DNA of 63,769 bases, taken from Acanthaster planci (lineage: Eukaryota; Echinodermata; Asteroidea; Valvatida; Acanthasteridae). The stretch spans positions 3,196,713-3,260,481 of the forward strand of contig NW_019091356.1 in assembly GCF_001949145.1 (NCBI RefSeq). Reading direction: 5' to 3'. The notes beneath the pieces were generated by a model. That model searched no databases, was not told where the DNA came from, and saw only the letters and a program-made list of their open reading frames with translations. Both the position numbers and the translations under genes were made by a program. Positions within the stretch are counted from its first letter, which is position 1; each line of letters opens with the position of its first letter. Of the stretch, positions 60,601 to 63,769 are shown in pieces.

Positions 60601-63304
60601 TGTTGATATTTGTGGTATAAACAAAACTTCACGTAACTGGTGTGCTTTTTTTCCCCCCCTTTTTTCAGGAGGCAGCGATGGCTGGCGATCTGACAAGCAT
60701 AGAGCGGATCTTCCGTTTGAATCCCATCCTCCGTAACACGCCCCACCCCCTCAAGGCTCCCCTCCTTCCTCTACCCTATGGCATGATCGTCAGCTCCAGT
60801 AAGTTCCCAACTTGTCACCGCCATCATCCCTTTCATTGCTTACACGTGTTAATCGCGGCTAAGTTACGCCGCTGCTGAACTGTCAACGTAAAACAATGTG
60901 GAAAACTTAAGAACGTTAGCTGCCGTGTACTTGTACATGTTCATGCTGCCGCCAGAGATTTATTTCTTACATCAGTGAAATGAACTTACTTATAAAGAAG
61001 AAGCAGTTGCCCTCCCCCCCATTAAAGGGCAAAATTAATTTTGATATCAGGTAGGTTCAGTTCACTTATTGATGCCCCTGCTGGTTTTCTAAAGTTAGTT
61101 CATGACTCTACCCCAAGCGGACCAAGAGAGGAAGCAAATTTCCTTGCAATGGGGCACGTTTGATGGGAGCTGTACTTTGCTGGTTCACCAAACGACTGTG
61201 AACTGCATGCATTGCTGTTGTGTTGCTACTAGCCAACTGAACTCTCCCCACCAACATAGCTCTTTTCAACTCATGAGGGGGTGCTCCTGCTCAAGGTGGA
61301 TTTGATGAATATTTGCCCTTGTCAATTCCCAGGCCAAGAGAAGGGATACACGACACTGAACGATGAAGGGGTGAAAATCTTCAACTCTCTGCTGGGCTCG
61401 GAGAATCTGCCTGATCCTATGCCAGTGATCCAGGTATTAACCCACAGAGCTTGCCACCAGCTGTTGGTTAACTAGTCAGGAGTTTGGACCTCAATTAACG
61501 ATCCAGTTTGTCAGCACTGATTAGTAACCAGGAGTGATCAACTGGCTTATAACCTAAGTGACATAAAGAAGCTAGATATTTCTGACTATCCAAACTCATA
61601 GCATGCAACTTTTCCTCGGATCAGCTGATTTTCTCATTTTTCATTCACACTTAGGCCATTGAAAATTGAGAACACTTACAAAGTCTTGTGAAGAGTGGCA
61701 TTTCCTCGTTTTTGTCAAAATCCAAGTTGAGCTCCTGCTTTCCGTAGCTCGGCGACGAATAGGATAATGACTCCCCGTCCCAATTTTCATCTTCCGATTT
61801 TCATTCCGCTTCCCCTGCTGCAGGGCATCTTGCAAACGTGCCACGACCTGAAACCGCTCCGCGACGAGGTGTACTGTCAGATCATCAAGCAGACCACGGG
61901 GGTGACCGATCCGGACGGCCTGGGCAACCTGCGGAACTGGCAGATCCTGGCCTGCCTGTGCTGCAGCTTCCTACCCAGTCGCAACATCCTCCGATACGTT
62001 CGCTTCCACATGAAGAGGTGAGTTGGGGCACGGCAATCAGGGAAGGTCAGATTCACAGTGATGTTCAGAATGGAACAGTGAACCATCTACAGACTTCGTA
62101 AACGTGATATGAAGAGTTCATGATGCGACAAAACTGTATTGGTAACGTCAGTTTGTGGTATGGCTGACGAACCGGTCTATTGTTAGACTTTATAGCGACG
62201 TACATTGAAGATGCTGTGCTTGTCATTTGAATTGAAAGGTTTTTTAACAAGTCATTTGTGTTTTTCGGGTTGAATAATTGCCATAATGAGGAGTGTGTGG
62301 GGTTTGCTGTGGTTTTGAAGATCAGTTCAAAGACAGTGCTGAGTTGAACTTGTTTACGGGTTAATCTCTTAACTTTTTAAGTAGATTAGTTCGAAATTTC
62401 CTAAAATAGCAGTAGGTGATTAGCAAATCAGAACTTGTTCGTCAAAGAATGACATTTTGCCAAAAAGATAGAAATTATCATGTGGTTTTGGTTTATTTTT
62501 ATTTGAAGTAAAATTTTATCATGATTACATTTCATGGAGATTGAATAATTTCTTAAGAATGGTATCATTTTCATTGTATTTGTTTAATGGGTTACTTAGA
62601 GTCAGGTGCTTACTTGATTGTCATATATATTCAGACATTCAAAGTAAGTTCTTGTGATTGGATCCATCCAGGCAAATTGAGTTGTTCCCCGACACCCAGA
62701 CAGCACGCTATGCCGAGTTTGCCCTTGATTCCCTGAAGAGGACCAGGACGAGGGACTTTGCCCCCTCCAGGTCAGAGGTCATTGCCATCCTGGTGAGTCC
62801 CAATTCCCAACTCCCAAGTAGTCTTACAAGCAGCGGGAAGTTTCTTGCCTTGCTGAGATCAGTGGCTGTGTTGGCTTTCATGCTGAGAGCGACGAGGGTG
62901 TTGTTTTGTTTGTGCTCACCTGACTACTCACAGACACAGTGCATTTGTGTATGGTCAAATCGGGGGACCGGACTTAAAAAGCCATCACCACACTGGTGTG
63001 GCATACAGTTCTAACAGGTGAAGTAAATGCCTTTTTGAACAGTAGGATGCTGAGACTTCCTTAAATGCACTAGTACTTCCAAGTTCAAGGAGCCCAGCAT
63101 GTCAGGTGCCATTGCATCAATGGCGTTCCTTGGAATGGTCTCTATTTGCAGTATTCAAAGTTGCCTGCTTGCTCTGTCTGTTTTCATTGAAAAAAAAAAT
63201 TGATTTTCCTGTTCAAGGGTCGGCGTGAGATGAGCGCCACAGTATTTTGCCACGGGGAAGGCTCCTGCCAAATTAACATCAACTCAGCTACAACTGCAGG
63301 ACAG
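36514..63304 (+). CDS. MYO10: Unconventional myosin X (MYO10), 36 constitutive exons traced, both ends partial
   Basis: Family role: an actin-based motor that forms filopodia and moves to their tips, with PH domains binding phosphoinositides and a MyTH4-FERM tail binding microtubules, integrins and other cargo. The joined exons give 1520 codons without a frameshift. Motor domain is about residues 1-700: P-loop GESGAGKT (about 117-124), switch [10 protein letters not shown] (about 180), switch [11 protein letters not shown] (about 398-406), relay and converter. IQ motifs span about 705-790; a Glu/Arg/Lys-rich helix 790-930; an acidic linker 932-965; PH1N 965-1001, PH2 1002-1105, PH1C 1120-1170 (PH1 split by PH2, diagnostic of myosin X); PH3 1185-1305; MyTH4 1310-1490; FERM begins about 1495. 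Two extra in-frame cassette exons lie inside PH3. Missing: about 30 N-terminal residues and most of FERM. The segment homologous to the long vertebrate PEST region is almost absent. Confidence 0.97.
37121..37371. mobile_element. MITE family D, copy 2 (downstream of the same exon)
   Basis: Left end ATAATTCCAGAAATTAGGGG and right end CCCCTAATTTCTGGAATTAC are near-perfect inverted repeats. The interior (ACTATTTGTTCGGC, TTTGACATGGAAATATCAC) is inverted relative to copy 1. Confidence 0.75.
38517..38704 (+). CDS. MYO10: MYO10 exon: motor, [13 protein letters not shown] segment
   Basis: It encodes [20 protein letters not shown], then [20 protein letters not shown] and [11 protein letters not shown], the conserved segment before the P-loop. 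Acceptor ACAG; the donor GTTAGG is weak. Confidence 0.95.
39829..39975 (+). CDS. MYO10: MYO10 exon: P-loop
   Basis: It encodes (S)[20 protein letters not shown] and onward, the ATP-binding P-loop of the motor. It is preceded by a remarkable homopolymer tract of about ten C, fifteen T and five C. Donor GTGAGG. Confidence 0.95.
40112..40240 (+). repeat. Dispersed repeat, core copy 2
   Basis: Core GGATCAGCCGATTTCCT at 40122-40138 is identical to that at 6051; the following sequence has the same TTTCCTTG landmarks. A more diverged unit (GCCGATTTCCTTG) follows at about 40457. Confidence 0.5.
40837..40961 (+). CDS. MYO10: MYO10 exon: switch I
   Basis: It encodes [20 protein letters not shown] and onward, including switch I (NNNSSRFGK). 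It ends GGTIQD plus one base of the next Tyr codon; the donor GTATCC is weak and leads to the 14-nt microexon. Confidence 0.93.
41379..41392 (+). CDS. MYO10: MYO10 14-nt microexon
   Basis: These 14 nt complete a Tyr codon and add LLEK, needed to make DYLLEKNRVV, which is universally conserved in myosin motors. Acceptor CTCCAG, donor GTAAGC. Skipping it would break the frame, so it must be constitutive. Confidence 0.85.
41785..41869 (+). CDS. MYO10: MYO10 exon: [17 protein letters not shown]
   Basis: It encodes [20 protein letters not shown] and onward, conserved motor sequence next to the active site. Acceptor GTAG, donor GTGAGT. Ends in phase 1. Confidence 0.95.
41903..42021 (+). mobile_element. 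Harbinger-like MITE family C, copy 2 (119 bp)
   Basis: Starts GGCTGCATCCGAATCTGTTG and ends CGTTTCGGACACAGCC, imperfect 40-bp inverted repeats. TAA precedes it. It is head-to-tail with copy 3, only 3 bp apart. Confidence 0.78.
42025..42143 (+). mobile_element. Harbinger-like MITE family C, copy 3 (119 bp, tandem)
   Basis: Same length and same ends as copy 2; TAA follows at 42144-42146. The pair lies in the intron after the [17 protein letters not shown] exon. Confidence 0.78.
42273..42376 (+). CDS. MYO10: MYO10 exon: motor, [10 protein letters not shown] segment
   Basis: It encodes [20 protein letters not shown] and onward to NFQAVL (human NYHYLNQSGC). Acceptor TTACAG, donor GTAAGA. Confidence 0.93.
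42498..42720. mobile_element. MITE, 223 bp, GGGCCCAATTTCA ends
   Basis: Left end GGGCCCAATTTCATAATGCT and right end AGTGCCGTGAAATTGGGCCC are inverted repeats, followed inside by GCTTACC/GGTAAGC. Related fragments begin at 51536 (GGGGCCAATTTCATAGAGCT) and 52290. Confidence 0.7.
42981..43110 (+). CDS. MYO10: MYO10 exon: motor upper 50-kDa helix
   Basis: It encodes [20 protein letters not shown] and onward through [12 protein letters not shown] (human [12 protein letters not shown]). Acceptor TCGCAG, donor GTGAGT, ends in phase 1. Confidence 0.95.
43307..43425 (+). CDS. MYO10: MYO10 exon: motor, [13 protein letters not shown]
   Basis: It encodes [20 protein letters not shown] and onward through [13 protein letters not shown] (human LTDALTQRSMFLRGEEILTPLNVQQ). 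Acceptor ATGCAG, donor GTAGGA. Confidence 0.95.
43775..43921 (+). CDS. MYO10: MYO10 exon: switch II
   Basis: It encodes [20 protein letters not shown] and onward to the switch II sequence [12 protein letters not shown]. Phase 0 at both ends. Acceptor CACAG, donor GTGAGA. Confidence 0.96.
44489..44580 (+). repeat. 42-bp tandem duplication
   Basis: The unit GGGCAYCCTGGCCTTACGTAC...CTCTCCAGTACC is present twice, with a third start (GGGCACC) at 44573. Confidence 0.8.
44701..44868 (+). CDS. MYO10: MYO10 exon: relay helix
   Basis: It encodes [20 protein letters not shown] and onward to [10 protein letters not shown], the relay region. Acceptor GGCAG, donor GTAGGT. Confidence 0.96.
45206..45298 (+). 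CDS. MYO10: MYO10 exon: relay/lower 50-kDa
   Basis: It encodes [20 protein letters not shown] and onward to HSNHA. Acceptor CCTAG, donor GTACGT. Phase 0 at both ends. Confidence 0.95.
45445..45596 (+). CDS. MYO10: MYO10 exon: HYAGEV segment
   Basis: It encodes [24 protein letters not shown] and [10 protein letters not shown], the conserved lower 50-kDa strand and helix. Acceptor GACAG, donor GTGTGT. Confidence 0.96.
45977..46079 (+). CDS. MYO10: MYO10 exon: loop 2
   Basis: It encodes [20 protein letters not shown] and onward to [10 protein letters not shown], covering actin-binding loop 2 (basic MMRKK). Acceptor GATAG, donor GTAAGC. Confidence 0.94.
46302..46516 (-). mobile_element. hAT-like MITE family B, copy 1 (215 bp)
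   Basis: Starts CAGTGTTGTAGTTGAGACCA and ends GACTACAACGTTG; the flanking octamers AACATTTG and AAAATTTG differ at one base. Interior is the reverse complement of the copy at 49183. In the intron between the loop 2 exon and the exon at 46604. Confidence 0.8.
46604..46684 (+). CDS. MYO10: MYO10 exon: [11 protein letters not shown]
   Basis: It encodes [20 protein letters not shown] and VKPNPYK, the conserved SH1-region approach (human NPFFVRCIKPN). Acceptor TTCAG, donor GTAAGG. Confidence 0.95.
47164..47510 (+). CDS. MYO10: MYO10 exon: SH1 helix, converter, first IQ
   Basis: The largest exon (347 nt) and the most GC-rich. It encodes [20 protein letters not shown], converter sequence, GKTKVFLKE, and IQ1 ([12 protein letters not shown]). 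The core Gln of IQ1 is Lys here. Acceptor TCTAG; donor GTTGGT is weak. Confidence 0.95.
47963..48017 (+). CDS. MYO10: MYO10 exon: IQ1-IQ2
   Basis: It encodes [18 protein letters not shown] (human KQYRKVLYCVVIIQKNYR). The IQ2 core Gln is Glu. Acceptor GACAG, donor GTAAGT. Confidence 0.93.
48114..48286 (+). CDS. MYO10: MYO10 exon: IQ2-IQ3 and start of charged helix
   Basis: It encodes [20 protein letters not shown] and IQ3 ([12 protein letters not shown]), then a run of alternating Glu/Lys/Arg typical of the myosin X single alpha-helix. Acceptor CCTAG, donor GTAAGA. Confidence 0.93.
48484..48544 (+). CDS. MYO10: MYO10 exon: charged helix
   Basis: It encodes [20 protein letters not shown]. Acceptor CACAG, donor GTAAGA. 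Confidence 0.9.
48886..49026 (+). CDS. MYO10: MYO10 exon: charged helix
   Basis: It encodes [20 protein letters not shown] and onward: 47 residues almost all Glu, Arg, Lys, Gln, Leu, Ala. Acceptor CCACAG, donor GTAAGG; phase 0 at both ends. Confidence 0.9.
49183..49397 (+). mobile_element. hAT-like MITE family B, copy 2 (215 bp, perfect 8-bp TSD)
   Basis: Ends CAGTGTTGTAGTCGAGACCA and TGGTCTCAACTACAGCACTG are inverted repeats; the flanks GTAATTGT (49175-49182 and 49398-49405) are identical. Same length as copy 1 and in the opposite orientation. Confidence 0.88.
49974..50174 (+). CDS. MYO10: MYO10 exon: coiled-coil
   Basis: It encodes [20 protein letters not shown] and onward to EFDHSIAQ. 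Heptad-like Leu spacing in the second half fits the (anti-parallel in the family) coiled coil. Acceptor ACTAG, donor GTGAGT. Confidence 0.92.
51053..51097 (+). CDS. MYO10: MYO10 45-nt exon after the coiled coil
   Basis: It encodes [15 protein letters not shown], similar to human CRAAQEFLESLNFDE. Acceptor GCGTAG, donor GTATGT; phase 0 at both ends, so it could be skipped in frame. Confidence 0.75.
51694..51868. mobile_element. MITE family A, copy in MYO10 intron (175 bp)
   Basis: Left end AATACTAGCGTTTCACAATAG and right end CTATTGTGAAACACCCGTAT are inverted repeats; the interior repeats the GTTTGGAAAGGGTTGACAGA segment of the 7122 copy, with more internal sequence. Confidence 0.75.
52718..52805 (+). 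CDS. MYO10: MYO10 exon: acidic linker and start of PH1N
   Basis: It encodes [20 protein letters not shown], then [10 protein letters not shown] (human FHSFLYMKGG). This acidic stretch stands in place of the far longer PEST region of vertebrate MYO10. Acceptor TTTCAG, donor GTAAGG. Confidence 0.92.
52914..52990 (+). CDS. MYO10: MYO10 exon: PH1 N-terminal half
   Basis: It encodes [20 protein letters not shown] and FKTKQ (human GLMNSWKRRWCVLKDETFLWFRSKQ). Acceptor GACAG, donor GTAACA. Confidence 0.96.
53379..53437 (+). CDS. MYO10: MYO10 exon: PH2 first strand
   Basis: It encodes [20 protein letters not shown] (human EALKQGWLHKKGGGSSTLSR). The Lys-rich loop is the phosphoinositide-binding part in the family. 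Acceptor AACAG, donor GTGAGC. Confidence 0.96.
53618..53728 (+). CDS. MYO10: MYO10 exon: PH2 core
   Basis: It encodes [20 protein letters not shown] and onward to KIDIKAS. Acceptor TTTCAG, donor GTAGGC. Confidence 0.96.
53849..53947 (+). CDS. MYO10: MYO10 exon: PH2 core
   Basis: It encodes [20 protein letters not shown] and [12 protein letters not shown] (human NGIDIIMADRTFHLIAESPEDA). Acceptor TGCAG, donor GTACTG. Confidence 0.95.
54323..54472 (+). CDS. MYO10: MYO10 exon: PH2 C-terminal helix, PH1C start
   Basis: It encodes [40 protein letters not shown] and onward. Very close to human MHDEQANPQNAVGTLDVGLIDSV. Acceptor GCACAG; donor GTTAAT is weak. Confidence 0.95.
55084..55169 (+). CDS. 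MYO10: MYO10 exon: PH1 C-terminal half
   Basis: It encodes [20 protein letters not shown] and VGMNNWLA (human SFVIITANRVLHCNADTPEEMHHWI). Acceptor TTCTAG, donor GTAAGG. Confidence 0.94.
56048..56308 (+). CDS. MYO10: MYO10 exon: PH3 N-terminal part
   Basis: It encodes [38 protein letters not shown] and [19 protein letters not shown] (human [17 protein letters not shown]). It ends with one base of a Gly/Ala codon (phase 1), just before the position of the two cassette exons. Acceptor CCCCAG, donor GTGGGT. Confidence 0.96.
56291..56660 (+). repeat. 187-bp tandem duplication that copies the end of a PH3 exon
   Basis: AGATATTCAAGGAGGAAG at 56291-56308 is the last 18 nt of the PH3 exon. It recurs at 56478-56495 followed by similar intron sequence (GGTGGA...TTTTTC, GGCATGG/GGCATTGG, GGGCTATGGCTTT/AAGGCTACGGCTTT). 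In the second copy the donor GT has become AT. Confidence 0.7.
57345..57560 (+). repeat. C-rich CCCTG/CCTTG pentamer-like low-complexity array
   Basis: Irregular repetition of CCCTGCC, CCTTGCC and CCCAGCC. It is preceded by an ACCCACCC tract (57199-57223). The array ends about 200 bp before cassette exon 1. Confidence 0.75.
57754..57972 (+). CDS. MYO10: MYO10 probable cassette exon 1 (73 residues, Ser-rich, basic end)
   Basis: This is a 219-nt exon with acceptor TTAAAG, a consensus donor (G|GTAAGA) and phase 1 at both ends, so it fits exactly between the two constitutive PH3 exons. It encodes a Pro/Ser start ([20 protein letters not shown]), a Ser/Asn/Gln/Leu middle and a basic end [16 protein letters not shown]. 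Human MYO10 has no counterpart here. It is called a cassette because the flanking exons also join in frame directly. The only weak element is the acceptor pyrimidine tract. Confidence 0.7.
58839..59033 (+). CDS. MYO10: MYO10 probable cassette exon 2 (65 residues, Ser-rich, basic end)
   Basis: A 195-nt exon, acceptor TCTTCTAG, donor G|GTATGT, phase 1 at both ends. It encodes [20 protein letters not shown], a Pro/Ser/Asn-rich middle, and [20 protein letters not shown]. The NSLV-TL-R-K motif is shared with cassette exon 1, suggesting an old exon duplication. The open frame continues to a stop at 59105, but the donor is well placed. Confidence 0.7.
60265..60422 (+). CDS. MYO10: MYO10 exon: PH3 C-terminal part and start of MyTH4
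   Basis: It encodes [40 protein letters not shown] and onward to LIRDIK (human GYWNVTVYGRKHCYRLYTK). Acceptor CGGCAG, donor GTGAGG. Confidence 0.96.
60669..60798 (+). CDS. MYO10: MYO10 exon: MyTH4
   Basis: It encodes [20 protein letters not shown] and PLLPLPYG (human [25 protein letters not shown]), the start of MyTH4. Acceptor TTCAG, donor GTAAGT. Confidence 0.96.
61333..61433 (+). CDS. MYO10: MYO10 exon: MyTH4
   Basis: It encodes [20 protein letters not shown] and onward to DPMPVIQ (human DKGYTTLQDEAIKIFNSL). Acceptor CCCAG, donor GTATTA. Confidence 0.96.
61603..61745 (+). repeat. Dispersed repeat, core copy 3
   Basis: GGATCAGCTGATTTTCT at 61618-61634, then CACAAAGTCTT-like and GGCATTTCCTCGTTTTTGTC blocks in the same order as the 6041 copy. 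Confidence 0.5.
61824..62017 (+). CDS. MYO10: MYO10 exon: MyTH4 core
   Basis: It encodes [20 protein letters not shown] and IKQTTG, then [20 protein letters not shown] (human GILQTGHDLRPLRDELYCQLIKQTN). Acceptor TGCAG, donor GTGAGT. Confidence 0.97.
62672..62792 (+). CDS. MYO10: MYO10 exon: MyTH4 end
   Basis: It encodes [20 protein letters not shown] and [20 protein letters not shown] (human YALFTYESLKKTKCREFVPSRDEIEAL). Acceptor TCCAG, donor GTGAGT. Confidence 0.95.
63218..63304 (+). CDS. MYO10: MYO10 exon: start of FERM
   Basis: It encodes [20 protein letters not shown] and INSATTAGQ (human RQEMTSTVYCHGGGSCKITINSHTTAG), the first FERM strand. Acceptor CAAG, donor GTCAGT. It is the last exon in the window; the remaining FERM exons are downstream. 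Confidence 0.93.
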
Positions 63305-63526
63305 GTCAGTTAGAAATCATCAGCATGAAGAAAGGAACGGAGCATATCTTGTGATTAAAATGTCCTTTTAATCCTTTCTCCTTTCTTTCGACTAAGATAG
63401 TCAAGTCATTCACACTTCCCGACACAAGTCTCTCTAAAGGTCCAGTCACAAGCACTAGTGGCGGAAGTAGGGGGGGAAGTGGACCTCCACTTTGTCAGCT
63501 GGGGGGAGTAAGCCCCCCTCCCATAA

Positions 63527-63769
63527 ACACTTTTTGCAGGTCCTATAATAAGGTGGAGCTTAATGGATCAACCTGTCAATGGCTGATACCGGATGGTCTA
63601 GCAGCTGCCCCCCACACACTTTTTGCAGGTCCTGTAATAAGGTGGGGCTCAATGGATCAGCCTATTAATGGCTGATACCTGATGGTCTAGCAGCTGCCCC
63701 CCACACACTTTTTGCAGGTCCTGTAATAAGGTGGGGCTCAATGGATCAGCCTATTAATGGCTGATACCC
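63527..63769 (+). repeat. 89-bp tandem repeat, at least 2.7 copies, continues past the window
   Basis: Units start at 63527, 63616 and 63705 (ACACTTTTTGCAGGTCCT). Units 2 and 3 are almost identical; unit 1 differs at several positions. It is in the intron after the first FERM exon. Confidence 0.9.

Larger units (their letters stand above)
50175..63217 (+). other. Introns of the MYO10 tail region
   Basis: Introns over 300 bp lie at 50175-51052, 51098-52717, 52991-53378, 53948-54322, 54473-55083, 55170-56047, 56309-60264 (containing the cassette exons), 60799-61332, 61434-61823, 62018-62671 and 62793-63217. Apart from listed repeats, they look like unique AT-rich sequence. The 51098-52717 intron sits where vertebrates encode the PEST region, but I saw no convincing PEST exon in it. 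Confidence 0.75.

Noticed and set aside
63527-63769. Regular 89-bp repeats considered as a CRISPR array
   Set aside because: The units are contiguous without unique spacers, and the genome is animal.

Overview
The window is ordinary animal (metazoan) nuclear DNA: two large, intron-rich protein-coding genes on the + strand, with GC-rich exons set in AT-rich introns that are full of short inverted-repeat transposons (MITEs). The protein families (an IGF2BP/Imp RNA-binding protein and a class X myosin with MyTH4-FERM tail), the intron density and the very frequent ACATGTACATGT words suggest an invertebrate deuterostome such as an echinoderm or amphioxus. The sequence alone does not fix the species.

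Region 1 (1-9816) holds the 3' half of an IGF2BP/Imp gene: 11 exons (422 codons visible) encoding four KH domains and a short Gln/Asn/Tyr/Gly-rich tail, stop codon at 9814-9816. The N-terminal RRM exons lie upstream of the window. KH1 and KH3 are each interrupted by a very small exon (43 nt and 21 nt). Region 2 (9817 to about 15.6 kb) is probably a long AT-rich 3' UTR. It has a perfect 17-bp inverted repeat just after the stop, a GAAA-loop hairpin, and a let-7 seed match (CTACCTC).

Region 3 (about 15.7-16.3 kb) looks like the promoter of the next gene, with NRF1-like and E2F-like motifs and a possible non-coding first exon ending in a consensus donor. Region 4 (about 15.9-36.5 kb) is a 20-kb gap or first intron with no exon I can recognise; it is rich in MITEs and ACATGTACATGT clusters.

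Region 5 (36514-63304) is a myosin X (MYO10) gene. I traced 36 constitutive exons plus two probable cassette exons. They encode, in order: motor domain, three IQ motifs, a long charged helix, a very short acidic linker, the split PH1N-PH2-PH1C block, PH3, MyTH4 and the start of FERM. All exons join in frame (1520 codons without the cassettes). The first one or two coding exons (about 30 residues) were not found, and the end of the FERM domain lies beyond the window. Region 6 (63527-63769) is an 89-bp tandem repeat running off the end.

The most interesting signal is a pair of related, phase-symmetric Ser/Asn-rich cassette exons (57754-57972 and 58839-59033) that would insert 73 and/or 65 residues into a loop of PH3, the third PH module of myosin X. 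Other points: a 14-nt microexon in the motor, a 21-nt microexon in KH3, and well-preserved transposon footprints (8-bp hAT-type and 3-bp Harbinger-type target duplications). No direct functional link between the two genes is evident from the sequence; an actin-based transport motor and an mRNA-localising protein are simply adjacent.
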